A DNA stretch of 64,000 bases. Origin: Tolypocladium sp. Sup5 PDA-1 (taxonomy: Eukaryota; Ascomycota; Sordariomycetes; Hypocreales; Ophiocordycipitaceae). The position numbers and the translations under genes were made by a program. Where the stretch lies: the NCBI GenBank assembly GCA_000750105.3, contig JPHH03000065.1:62001-126000 (forward strand). Direction: 5' to 3'. Each line of letters starts with the position of its first letter. The stretch's first letter is position 1. Shown here piece by piece: positions 42,885 through 53,811 of this stretch. The notes below the pieces were generated by a model. It saw only the letters and a list, made by a program, of their open reading frames with translations, was not told where the DNA came from and searched no databases.

Positions 42885-43823
42885 TTATCGCTGGCCGGCG
42901 GCGGCAGGTGCTCCGGCGGCGGCTCCGGCGCGTCGATCCGGGCCAGCGCCGGCCATGTTGCCCATGCGGTTCGACCTGATGGCAACTGTCAGCTGTGACG
43001 GCACAAGGGGATAATCAATGGGCCGCTTACATCATGCTACGGCTGGCAAACGAGACGATCAACATGAACAGCCAGTTGGGGACAAGGTTGAAGGCCCAGA
43101 TGGCGTATCCGTAGGGAACAGACAGGCCGAGCTCGGTGGCCTTGCCATTGAAGGGGTGGAACCACGAGTCGAGCAGGGTCCAGCCCTCCTTGCTCTTGGC
43201 AGAGTTGAGGGCGACGAGGTCCGACGAGGTCGTGGTGGTGAGGTTGAGCCTCCTCTTGTAAATATCAACGGGGGCGGGGGATGGCAGCATGTTGAAGGAC
43301 CAGATATAGCCGGTGGCGGTCGACCAGCTGTTGCAGAGGATGGGCTGGTCGTCGCAGTTGAGGTAGCCGACGTGCGGGGAGCCGGGGGTGATGGCAAACT
43401 TGGCGGCCGTCTCGTTGAAGGCCTGCTCGATCTTGCCGCAGTGTCCTACGAAGTACCTTGATATTAGTGGTCCACTCACTCTATCCATGTGAAAATGCGA
43501 GCAGCAGTTTCGTGGGACTCACCGAAGCAGGTCTTGTTGCGACCAGTGACCAGCACCCACCACTCCTCGGGGACGGTGGCAGCGGGAGCCACGGGCTGGT
43601 AGAGCGTGTCCTTCCAGTTCTCGAGCGTCAGAGTGTGCATGCGCATGGAGCCCATCTTGGCCTCGAGGGCGGCGACGGGGTCGTGGGCACCCGGGTTGGG
43701 GATGTACGAGCCCATCTGGCCGAGGAAGTTCTGGAACTGCGCCTTGTACTGGGCCAGCGGGTCTTCCTGGGCGGACGCGAGCAGCGGCAGGGCCGCGACG
43801 ACGGCGGAGGCGGAGAAGCGCAT
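42885..43823 (-). CDS. Secretory-pathway membrane protein with thioredoxin-like lumenal part
   Basis: Exons are 43823-43523, 43445-43031 and 42975-42885, giving 268 aa. A clear signal peptide (MRFSASAVVAALPLLASAQ) is followed by a lumenal domain with NKTCFGHCGKIEQAFNETA, GYLNCDDQPILCNSW and IWSFNMLPSPAPVDIY, which suggests a thioredoxin-like fold. One hydrophobic segment follows (GYAIWAFNLVPNWLFMLIV), then SFASRSMM and a short Ala/Gly-rich cytosolic tail. The last intron is unusual: without splicing the frame stops at once (ATGTAA), while splicing at the same GTAAGC adds 30 residues. I know similar uncharacterised proteins in filamentous fungi but no function. It shares a 635-bp divergent promoter with the CENP-Q gene. 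Confidence 0.85.
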
Positions 43824-44458
43824 GATGACGGACAAGTCTGGACTTGGGGCGGCCGAGATCCGGTGACGTAAAGGTATTTTATGTCGCGCGGACGGAGGAG
43901 CAAAAGAGAATAGAAATCGCGGGGACCTTTTGCTGGGAGAAGGGACCGAGATGCGACGGATGAAAGTATCGCGAGGGGAGCTTATGGGGGTCGAGCGAGG
44001 GAAGGAAGGGACGTGCAAGATGCGGCGCGCGGAGGAGACGGAGGAGGAGGAACTCAAAATGCGCAGGACAAGACAGGGTGGCCCTTGGCAGGCCGGCGGC
44101 AGGGAGCTGCGGCGGAGGATGATGGCTTGGATGGATCCTGGAGCTGAGGTCCAACGAATCCGCTTCCTTTTGCAATGATGGAGGCGTCCGTTTTGTTGAC
44201 CAGAGGCTCACCAAACGTGCTGGTCGGCCGACTTGATTGGCCACGGAGAGCCAATCTTGTGGCACTCCACTGCAACGGGCCCTGAAGCTCAATGAGCTTG
44301 CGGGGAGCTGTCTGCCACTGTGACATCCAATGCGCGCTGTAAGCTTGCTTCTGATACGCTGTGGCCCCAGCCCAATTCTGAAGAAGCTCGCGTTGAACGA
44401 CGCGACGAGCTGCATCGCAACTCCATCACTTTATCCAAAGCGCCATTTACACAAGAAA
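43824..44458. promoter_or_regulatory. Divergent promoter region, Trx-like gene and CENP-Q gene
   Basis: This region lies between divergent starts and should hold both promoters. The left half is GA-rich on the plus strand (CT-rich for the minus-strand gene). No gene is supported. Confidence 0.5.
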
Positions 44459-46278
44459 ATGGTACGTATTACGGGCTCGGCCCCTGCTCCTGGCAACTCC
44501 CATACACGGCGACTAACAGGCCCTTCTCCTCCTCCGCAGGCGCCCGACTCCCCCGCCCAGAAGCGCAAACGCGGCCGGCCGCCCAACGCGTCCAAGCAGC
44601 ACGCCGACGACGCCGCGTCGCAGGCCCAGGACTCTGCTCGCGAGGGCCGCAACGACGGCGGCGACGCAGAGGAGCGCCCGCGGAAGCGCGGCAAGATGAC
44701 GAAGAAGAGCAACGAGGCGGAAGCGCCGCCGCGGAGGAGGGGACGGCCGCGCAAGTCGACGGATGAGGTGGTGGGGGGGCAGCACGAGGAGGAATCGCAG
44801 CCTGAGCCGTCGCGGAGGGGACGCAGACGAAAGGCGGAGCAACAAGCCGGACAGAAAGATGAACCGGAGACGGTAGAAGAAGCACCGCGACGAAAGAGAG
44901 GTCGTCCGTCGCTGCAGAAGCGCAACGAGGAACCAACCGGAGAGCAAGACGAGCAGGAGACTACCGAACCAGCGCCGAGGAGGGAGCGAGGACGCCCTTC
45001 GCTACAGAGTCGGCGGCAGGCTGAGCAAGAGGAGGAGCCGACACAGCACCCCGAGCAGCAGGCGGCAAAGCCTCGCAAGCGCGGACGCCCTTCGCTGCAA
45101 GCACTTTCGCCGTCTCAAGCACAGAACGAAGCTCCCAAGGCAGGAAAAGGGCGGCGGCGAGCACCCCGAGCTCGCGAGGACGAAACGGCCGAACAGGAAG
45201 AGGACGAGCAGCAGCAGAAGCAGCAGCAGCAGCAAACACAAAAGAAACACCGCGGGAGGCCATCAGCAGACAAATCATCCATCGGACGAAATGAGATCCC
45301 GCAGACATCTTCCCAACGCCGTCGTCGCTCGAGTCGAATCGCAGAACCCGGAGACCAACAACCCCCCTCCTCTCCCCCCTCCGCGCCTCCATCGCCGCCG
45401 AGGCCCTACGTCCACGTCGCTCCTCACATCCGCCGCGTCCGCCCGTCCGCCATCACCGCGAAATGGTCCCCCCTGACGGGCCCCTCCCTCTCCGCCGCCT
45501 CGACGCTGCTGCACCTCGCGCACCGGCCCATCCTGCAGCGCCTCTCCAACACGCACCAGCGGCGCGCCCACACGTCGGCCGCGCTGCGCCTCGCGACGCA
45601 CCGCATCGCCCGCAAGGTCACCCGCGGGCTGCCCTTTCCGCCCGCCGCCATGCCCGCCTCCGCTGCTGCTCGCGGCACCGCCCAGCAGCGGCAGGCCGAC
45701 GGGGGCCGCGAGACGGAGCTCGACTTCGAGGCCGTGCTGGACGGCAAAGCGCTGCTGGAGGCCCGGCTGGGGCCGGCGGCGCACGCGGTCGAGGTGCTGC
45801 GGCGGGAGAAGGGGAGGGTGGAGAAGGAGCTGGAGCGGGACTATGAGATGCTGAGGGGGTTGGAGGCCGGGGCGAGGGCGCAGGCGAGGGAGCAGAGGGG
45901 CCTGCTCAAGAAGGCGCACGCCCTGGCCCCTGAGGCGACGAAGCCGGAGGCGCAGGACGCGCAGAGTGAGAAGGAAGTCCTCTTTACGCACGACAAGGCG
46001 GCCTCGTCAGTCAGCGTCTTTGCCGTAAGTCTTCTTCTACAGCGCCCCACTGAAACAATATGGGATGAGAACTGACTCGCCGTCTACAGGACATTGACGA
46101 CGACGAAGAGCTGCGCCCCCTAGCCGTCCAGCTCGGCGGGCACGTCGACAGCATGCGCACCAACCTCCAGCAGACGGACGGCATCCTCCCGCAGCTGGCG
46201 CGCAGCCGGGCGGCGCTGCAGGCCGTGCTGCTGCAGCACCTGGACCAGAGCCAGTACGAGCGCGTCGTGCTGGGGTGA
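44459..46278 (+). CDS. FTA7: CENP-Q/Fta7-like inner-kinetochore protein with AT-hook array
   Basis: Exons are 44459-44461 (ATG alone), 44540-46024 and 46090-46278, giving 558 aa. The C-terminal half matches the CENP-Q family of the CCAN: ITAKWSPLTGPSLSAASTLL, HRIARKVTRGLPFPP, the coiled-coil region LRREKGRVEKELERDYEMLR, then LEAGARAQAREQRGLLKKAHALAP and, after the last intron, MRTNLQQTDGILPQLARSRA with LLQHLDQSQYERVVLG. The N-terminal 260 residues are disordered and basic/acidic with six RGRP AT-hook cores, three of them in a repeated RxRGRPSLQ unit, plus a poly-Gln run. This implies direct binding to AT-rich DNA, perhaps centromeric; that is inference. The codon-only first exon puts the initiator Met directly before APDSPAQKRKRGRPP. 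Confidence 0.88.
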
Positions 46279-46905
46279 GCGCCGCGTCTTCAGGGGCCGT
46301 CTGTGTACGAGACGTGTGACGAGGCATGCATGTACGGGATTAGGACAGAGGCATGTTCAGGGTACTTGTGGAGGCATAGCGGCGTTATACCATGAAGAAT
46401 TGACGACTCAAGCATCCTTCCTACTTTGACGCTGATAATAGGGGGCAAGGCATCACATCACATCACATACACAAGCCCTTGACGGAGACCATGTCAACAG
46501 TTCGCTATGCTCAAAAGGCACCCCCAAAGCAACCCATGTCTTGACAACACACACATTTCCAAAAAGTCGGGTTTTCGATCTATGTACACAAGAAAGTGAA
46601 GAAGAAAAAAGAGTACCTGTCCAGCCGCTCACCACTGTCGACACTCTTGCCCATCCATCCCTCAAAAGCGCGCCTGAGCACACGCACGCGTCTATCCCCG
46701 AGGTTCCCTGGTCGTAGAATGGTACACGGATAGATAGATGAGAAGCTCGTAATGTTCGTCTTGGATTTGAAAAAGCTTGAACCGGCCTTCGCAAGAAGAT
46801 CCACCGGCCAAACAGCCAACGCCGGTCCTCTTTCTTTATATACCAGTTGCATACAGGCAAAGACCGCGCCGGCGTTTTCGCCGTTGGACGAGGTCGAGAT
46901 CGAGC
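46279..46905. other. Convergent 3' region
   Basis: This lies between two convergent stop codons. A CATCACAT repeat occurs near 46452-46469. No gene is seen. Confidence 0.5.
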
Positions 46906-48204
46906 TTAGCGACGCAGGCGGGCGAAGCCAGAGGGAGAAGCCTTGCCGCTGGCGGTGTGGGTGCCGTTGCCCGGAGGAAAGGGCACGACGGTGACGGTGG
47001 CCTTCATGGTGGTGGTGGACTCGGGGCAGTCCTCGGGGTTGGTGTCCTTGCCCTTGTCCGTGACGGAGGGCTGCTTGGCGGTCTTAGTGGTATCGGAGCC
47101 GACGGTGACATAGACGGTCGAGGCGGCGGCGGTCACGGTCACGGTGGAAGCAGTGACGGCAGGGCACTGGCAGTTGCCGTTGGAGGGAGCAACACCGGTA
47201 GGAGCAGCACCAGTGGGAGCAACACCAGAGCCCGTCTTGGTGGGGTTAACTTTGGAGACGGTGACGGTGCGGGTGACCTTGGAGGTGGCCGTGGTGGTGG
47301 TGGTGGGCTCCCCCTTGCCAGCAGAGCCGGTACTGGCGGGCAGCCTGCAGGCATCGGTTTTCGAGCAGGTGACGGTGACGGTCTTCTTGAGGGTGGAGCG
47401 GACAGTGGTCGTGACAACCGAGGCCTCGGTGCCGGTGCCCAGGGTCATGGTCAGCGTCTTGGAGGTGATGATGTCGGTGGTCTTCGTCGTCATGCCGGGA
47501 GGCAGCGAGCCAGCCTCAGCCTTGGACGTCGTGGCGCCGGGGCCGCCCGTGGTCAGGGGAATGCTCGGGTGGATGGCCGTGGTGCGGATCGAGGGAGCAC
47601 TGGTGGCGACGGCGGGCGGGCTGCCGGAGGCCTTGTCAACGATGGAGGCGGAGATGCTCGAGGCCTCGGCGACGGGGCAGACGGTCGTGGCCAGCACGAC
47701 GGTGTTGGTGACGACCACGGTGGCCCTCTGCGACTCCGGGAGCGAGGCAATCTTGGACTTTTCGGCCGGGCAGTTGGTGACGGTGGGAGCACAGCTCGTG
47801 ATGGTCTTGACCAGGGTCGCGATGACGGTCATGGTGGTCTGGCCCGCGGGAGCACTGGTGGCGACGGGGAGCTGGCTGCCGGAGGCCTTGTCTACGATGG
47901 AGGCGGAGATGCTCGAGGCCTCGGAGACGGGGCAGACGGTCGTGGTCAGCACGACGGTGTCGGTGACGACCACGGTGGCCCTCTGCGACTCCGGGAGCGA
48001 GGCAATCTTGGACTTTTCGGCCGGGCAGTTGGTGACGGTGGGAGCACAGCTCGTGATGGTCTTGACCAGGGTCGCGATGACGGTCATGGTGGTCTGGCCC
48101 GCGGGAGCCGTGGTGTTGGCACGGGGGAAGTGCAGGTGCTGGTGAGGAGAGTGGGCAGAGGCAACCGAGGCCAGCAAGCCGAGAGCAGCGACGGCGAACT
48201 TCAT
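46906..48204 (-). CDS. Secreted Thr/Ser-rich protein with two tandem 85-residue repeats
   Basis: A single-exon 432-aa protein with signal peptide MKFAVAALGLLASVASA. Residues 33-117 and 118-202 are two nearly identical units beginning APAGQTTMTVIATLVKTITS and containing CAPTVTNCPAE, TVVL and VCPV, three Cys each. The rest is Thr/Ser/Val-rich with many TVTV and TTTT runs and a few Cys (CSKTDAC, NGNCQCP), typical of O-mannosylated fungal wall or secreted proteins. The C-terminus (GKASPSGFARLRR) is basic with no hydrophobic tail, so GPI anchoring is unlikely. No enzymatic domain is recognised. The antisense strand is also open over the whole gene because of codon bias. Confidence 0.82.
   Translation of the reverse strand: MKFAVAALGLLASVASAHSPHQHLHFPRANTTAPAGQTTMTVIATLVKTITSCAPTVTNCPAEKSKIASLPESQRATVVVTDTVVLTTTVCPVSEASSISASIVDKASGSQLPVATSAPAGQTTMTVIATLVKTITSCAPTVTNCPAEKSKIASLPESQRATVVVTNTVVLATTVCPVAEASSISASIVDKASGSPPAVATSAPSIRTTAIHPSIPLTTGGPGATTSKAEAGSLPPGMTTKTTDIITSKTLTMTLGTGTEASVVTTTVRSTLKKTVTVTCSKTDACRLPASTGSAGKGEPTTTTTATSKVTRTVTVSKVNPTKTGSGVAPTGAAPTGVAPSNGNCQCPAVTASTVTVTAAASTVYVTVGSDTTKTAKQPSVTDKGKDTNPEDCPESTTTMKATVTVVPFPPGNGTHTASGKASPSGFARLRR
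47599..48108 (-). repeat. Tandem 255-bp direct repeat within a coding sequence
   Basis: Two adjacent in-frame units, 48108-47854 and 47853-47599, are identical apart from a small number of mismatches, clustered at the unit end and in the VxTVVL region. The level of identity indicates recent duplication or gene conversion. Confidence 0.92.
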
Positions 48205-50989
48205 CTTTGCGTTGTGTGCTTGTTTGTTGATCTATAAGTGTTGCTTGATAGAGAGTGTTGTTGAGGGATCACAATCTCCTAACTCGGTTTCTCCAGAGGG
48301 GCGTGAAAAAGGGAGCGAAAGTCGATTTCGCGTCGGCGTGGCAGACACAGTTTGCTCACGAAAGAATGTATATCAAAAATGATGTGGTCGGGAGGTGCGA
48401 GACGCGAGCGCTGCTAGACGTCGAATCGATGTGGGTAGCTGTGATAGCAAAGGGACTGTGGGTTGTAGTTTCCTACGCACACAAGAATGAAAGGAATGAA
48501 GGAGCCACGAAAGACTTGGCGAAAGGAGAGAGAAAGACGCAAGATTCTGGTGAAGAACGAGAGTAGAGATTCTGGTGAGGGAGGGAGGGAAGAAAAGGAA
48601 AGGAGAGGAGGGGGAGAAGGGATAGAAGGGGAAGAAGGGGAAGAAGAGCGGTACGAGGCCCTGGAGTCCATTGTCGAACCGAGCCAATGCAGAGGCAGAG
48701 AATAGATGGAGAGTGGGTGTCTGTGGTGTGAGGTGAGCGAGGGAGTGAGCGGGAGACTGCACGGAGTGAGTGAGTGAGTGACGCCGCCGACACGAGCAGA
48801 TACCCATGGCCGACAGGGGTCCAGGATCGTCGCGGCGCAAACGCCGGACCGCAAAGTCGACGGGGCTTGGGCTGTTCATCGCTGCTGCTGCTGATCCCGG
48901 TCTTTAAGGTTAGTCCCACTAGTACGGAGTAGAACCGACGACGAACCAAGAATCAAGAGGCGGAAGGGCTCGTAATGGGCACAGCCACTGTAGACGGTGG
49001 GCACGGCTCCTGACCCTGCCCTGAACGCCGAGCCTCGTCCCTCGCAAACGCAGTTCACTTCATCTCGGAGCACAAACCTGTGCAAGTCGTGGTGGAGGCA
49101 TCACTAACGGGCAACGCAGGGGGCTGCGCGGACAAGCCCGCATACGAAGTACTCGTAAGTTAGTTACTTCGTAGCACTCGCAGGTAAAGGCGAGGAGAGA
49201 CGAGAGGAGAGGAGAGGAGCGGACACGTCGGGATTGAGGCTCACCATTGGTGTTTTAGCTCAGGGGCCCCCGATGCCGCTAGCATGCAGGTACCGAGCCA
49301 GACGGGCACGACCTGAGACGCAGCCCCAGCCAATCGTCTGCCCGTGGCGGCGCCATCCCGGGCACCACCTCAGAGGGGGGCGTTGAGTCGATCGTCACTG
49401 ACTGGTTCACTGAAAGGTGCCGCCGCAATTGCATTGCTGTGCTGTGGTGGTGGGACGATGCACATGGCACAGAGAAGAGATGCTGCAATGCGTACCTAGC
49501 CGCTGGCATCCTCCATTGGCTGCGCAACCGTCATGAACAACCACTCGTCACTCGTTAACCTTTATTCCCCATCGACCACCACCATCGCTGTCACAGCGTC
49601 GAGGTCGGCCTCAGGTCGGCCTCTGCACGGAAGACGCCATGACCAGCGCCTACCCGACACCATCATGCCCGCAGCACCCAGGAGGCCAACGCTCAGGTGT
49701 CAAGACACCGCCTAGTAACATGTACAGTACAGCTTCACTGCTGCAATGAGCATCTCCAACAGCCCGTCTTGTCCGGCCCGAGCTGTGGGACCCAGCGCAC
49801 GACCACTGCTTTAGACGCGGTGCACGACGCGGGCTGCACCTCCAGCCATGAGGCTATTCGCATGTCGTGCCACGAGAAGATGGGCAACAAAAGGGAATGC
49901 ATTGAAAAAACTCGAAAATACTGTCCGTTACACGTCATCCTGCATGAATCATCCGTCTCCTGCTCGTCCACTATGAAGCATCGCCAGTTCTGCTACCTAT
50001 AAGGTACTATAGGCTCAGACATACCCCCCTCCCTTCTCATCTGCCCACACCTCCAGCCCCCGCGTCCTTGTTTCTATGAAACGCTGAAACCGCCACCTCA
50101 TGCTGTCGACAGGAGCATTGTCCCTCGTCTTCTCCACCGTCCTTGCATCGCCCAGCTGTGAGCGCTTTGCGGCAGACCGAGGCGATGCACAATTTTTGCA
50201 ACAAAACTCCACCCCACACAAACGCCGCGCCTCCCCTTCATTCCGTCGCGCCCCCTTTGCAGCGTCAATTGCCCTCTACTCCGTACAGCACTTTATCTCC
50301 CTACGGCTACGCGCTTCGCCGTTTCAATCCCCTGATGACGACCCGGCGCCTGCTGTCACGGACTGATTGAAGTGGCTGCCGCCTACAATTACCACTCATC
50401 TTCGTCTCATCCAAGTCATGCGAAGCCCTCTCTGCTCGACGGGACCATCTCATCTCTCGCCCGTAGCAGCTTGATTGTACACAGATTGCAGGAGGCCGCC
50501 CGTTCATTCATAAGTTATTGCGAATATACGAGTAGCCCGTAGTAGGTAACTGGAGTTTGTTGTTCGACTTCGTATTGAGTCGCATAGCCACCGACGACTC
50601 GCAGTCGGCGGTGATCCGGCCGTTCATCTAGTATTTGCCCCGGCTCCCCCGCCGAGTCTAGACCACCCTCTCTCTCCCGCAGTCCCGGCCCCCGTCTGTG
50701 CCTCCCATCAAGCTTATGAGGGATCTGCTGCAACTGCTTGTCGCTGATCCTTGGATCAGGCGTGTCAGATCCGCCTCCCGCTGGAGATCCCAGATGGTGC
50801 GAGCACGCGGCTTGCATAAAGGCTTGTGGCGGAGCAGGACCCGCGTCCGGACCTTGGCCGTCTGATGTTTCATGGCCCGCAAGATTCGAGATTAGTAGCG
50901 CCCCAGGGGGCTTATACCGTCGGAACGGTACGAGTATAGACCTTGGACAAGTTTAAACAGCGTACGAAGTACTTCGTACGACTCGTCAT
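48205..50989. other. 2.8-kb intergenic region
   Basis: No gene is supported. The first 600 bases are GA-rich on the plus strand and should be the leader and promoter of the secreted-protein gene. Several TACGGAGTA/TACGAAGTA motifs occur at 48923, 49143, 49165 and 50277. Short GAGTGAGT and GAGGA repeats lie near 48765-48780 and 49192-49218. Confidence 0.5.
50961..50980. repeat. Perfect 20-bp palindrome
   Basis: CGTACGAAGTACTTCGTACG is identical to its reverse complement. It lies just past the stop codon of the RTP1-like gene, in its 3' UTR, and contains two fused copies of the dispersed TACGAAGTA motif. Confidence 0.97.
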
Positions 50990-53811
50990 TCATTCCACTT
51001 CTTCGATCCTGGGACGAGGCCGCCCAGATGCATCAACAAGAGCCCCCTCCGGATTCACATGCAGTCCCGCCAGCCGTGTCAAACCTGGGGCGGTCGCTTC
51101 GCCTTGTCGCGGCAACAAACTGCCCATACTCCAGTTTTCCAGGCTCTCCACGACATTGCGTGCGTGCTGCTGCACGAGTCCGTCGTTGTCCGTCTCCGCC
51201 ACGTAGTCCAGAGTCCTCTTGATATCCGCTTGACTCTCGGCAGTGAGCCCGAATCCGAGAGATTTGTTCGACTCCCTCGCGCTGTCAAGCGCTTTGGCAA
51301 AGCCCAGGATGACGAGGACGGCCGCTCTGCGAAGGATGCCGTATTCCAGCTCTCGCTCCATGGTCAGGATGTTGGCACACAGATCCACGCCGTTGGACAC
51401 GAGTGTTGGGCCTATCCCGCCAATGTTGGTCTCCAAAGCGGCTCCAAAGATGGACAACGACGACGTGCGCATCCGGACGTCCTCGCTTCCTCTCTTGCTT
51501 TCCCACCCCTGGATGATTTGCGCCAAGATGTCGTTGTTCGCCTTTTCTTCTCCCGTTGTTGCCTCCTCGTCAGGCAAGTCCTCATCTTCGTCCATGTCAT
51601 CTTCCCCTTTTTTCCTCTTCATATTTCGTTGCCTCTCCTCTCTTGCTTGTTTGGCCATTGTTTTCGGCCGGTATCCCCGGCGGCCAGCAATTGACAGCAA
51701 CGTCTCGCACACCTGCTGCGCGACGTCGCCAGAAAACGTCTCGCCCAGCCGCTCAATCACTTGGTGCAAGGCCTCACCAAACCTGAGGCGGATGTCTGTT
51801 GACATCTTCTCCCCTGGGTCCAAGTAGTTGTCGACAAGCTCTTGCACCGTCGACTTGGGGTGCTTGTTCGCCAGTTGCGTAAACACTTTGATCACTCTGA
51901 GATTGATGTAGTCCTCGTTTTCCTTCAACAGGTTGGACATCAGCACAGTTACTGCGGTGATATCCAGCACTGGGCTCTCGGCGACAATCAAGTTGGATAA
52001 CAGGTTAAGGCCTTCTGACACCACGGGCGGTGGGTTGTCGCTGCCTCCTGTAATATAGTTCATCGCCAGGTTGTAGGTTTTCCGGTCTTCTATTTGCCGA
52101 GCGCTCGGGGCCGACTTGGACTCATCAGGTAGCTCCACTTCATCGCGATACATCAGCAACATGGAGAGATTTCGCGCTGTTGTGGAAACATCTGGCCGGT
52201 CTGAGCTGCCTATCTTGTCGAGAGCCTCCTCGATGCTCTGCAGATCGTGTGGTTTAATGTCAGACTTTTGGAAGCTTGCTGCGGTTATGACCAGGTTGAG
52301 AAGGCTCAGCACGACTGCGATGAGATCATCCCCAAGAGGCGATCGGCCGTCGGCTATCAGGACCTGGCAAATGACGTCCAGGAGTTGACCAAAGTGGCTG
52401 ACCAACTTCTCCGGGGACTTTTCCATGAGCTTCTGCAGCAGTGTCACTTCGACAAGATCCTGGACCGGGGATTTGGCGTCGCGATCTTGGGGAATGATGT
52501 GCACTTTTTTGTCGCCTTGCTTCTCCGCGGTCTCAATCCATCGACGCAAGAGGTGAAGGAAGACTGCGGAAACTTCCTCGTTTGAGCAGGAGGTTGTGAT
52601 GATATCCACCAGGGTTGCTGATTTGTGTTCAATCTCGCCCCAGTTGAGTTCTGTTTCCAGCTGTGGCTCTTCTCCGCGCCGTGCCACGACATCCATGCGT
52701 CCCTCAGTACCGAGACGGTAGCGCCACGTGGGTTTTGAAGTATCGACAGAACCCTTGCTAAGAATATTTTGCACGAGAGGTGATATGCTGTCAATATTGC
52801 CAAAGAGCCTGAGGTAGGTCTGCACGAGGCTCCGCGCTGTGCTGCAGAATCGTTGTTCTGTGGTTTGTGGCGGGTTGATCCACGAAGAAATGGCCCAGAG
52901 CTGCAGGATAATGGGTTTGAGGACTCGTCTGCAGAGGCCTGGGGATGGGTTGGACAGTATTAGGACCTTGAGTCGGCCGAGGGCTTTCTCGAGGGACCGC
53001 GCTGGTACCAGTATCCGGTCTCGGCTGAGGTCGACAACCTCAGCATCAGTCGCCCCCGTAGCTGTGCCGGTGTTTCCGGTGAGCTCCGACCTTAGAGACG
53101 GGTTCACGCTCTCCAGAAGTGGCTGAACAAACACGTTCCATCCCGGCGCGCCTAAACACTCGATCAGCATCATACCTAAACGCGGGAACATGGCTGGTAG
53201 TCCATACCTGGGGCGCCGAGTTGCTTTTTGCCGAGTATCCCAAAGCCGACTATTTGCGCAGCAGTTTTTGCCAGATCTGGCCCCGCCTCGCCGTCGAACA
53301 AGCTGAAGAGCTGCCTTGAGATGCCCTCGAACCATGCCTCGGGTGTCACGGATGACGGGACAGAGGACAGCAGCTTCGTCGCGACCGCAACTGCTTCATG
53401 GGTTATACTAGCACCGCCTTTCTGCGGCTGCCTTGTGTCTGCCGGCGCCGCATTGTTGCTCGGGTGGACAGAAAACACAAATTCCAAAGTCGCGCGGACA
53501 CCATCGGGTTTCAGAGGCAGCGAGGTAAGGGTCTGCATGAGAGGCTCCCTCAGCCATTGAGGGAGGACATTCGGTTTAATCAGCGCATTCAACGTGGGCA
53601 GGAGGACCCATATCTCCGTTCTATGAATATGTCAGTCCTGCATGAGGCATAATGAGTCGGCTGTATACCTCGCGATGAGATCGTCATAGTCGGCGAGCCG
53701 GGCTTCCCGACTACTCGAGTCCAGCGAAGGATCAAACGCCTTCTTTGCTGCTTCAACAATTGCTTCAATTATCTTTGGTTGAGGCGTCTTCGAGGACGAA
53801 GAATCCTCCAT
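50990..53811 (-). CDS. RTP1: RTP1/TANGO6-like protein (RNA polymerase II assembly/transport factor)
   Basis: Exons are 53811-53669, 53620-53208 and 53151-50990, giving 905 aa. The protein is an alpha-helical repeat (HEAT/ARM-like) type throughout. The middle carries DIRLRFGEALHQVIERLGE followed by KQAREERQRNMKRKKG and an acidic loop (DDMDEDEDLPDEE). The C-terminal part has NGVDLCANILTMERELEYGILRRAAVLVILGFAKAL, which fits the Rtp1 C-terminal domain. Yeast Rtp1 and animal TANGO6 are linked to nuclear import or assembly of RNA polymerase II. The second intron was placed so that GAP joins GAPGWNVFVQPL. An alternative acceptor 27 nt earlier would leave a 34-nt intron, which is too short. Family assignment is from overall pattern and is less sure than coding status. 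Confidence 0.8.

Noticed and set aside
46777..48237. 486-codon plus-strand Gly/Arg-rich frame
   Set aside because: It is the antisense shadow of the Thr-rich secreted protein; the minus strand has a signal peptide and ordered repeats.
53154..53207. Shorter alternative intron in the RTP1-like gene ending at the TTTAG near 53174
   Set aside because: It would be about 34 nt, below a workable intron size; the acceptor at 53152 gives a normal length and a family-like join.
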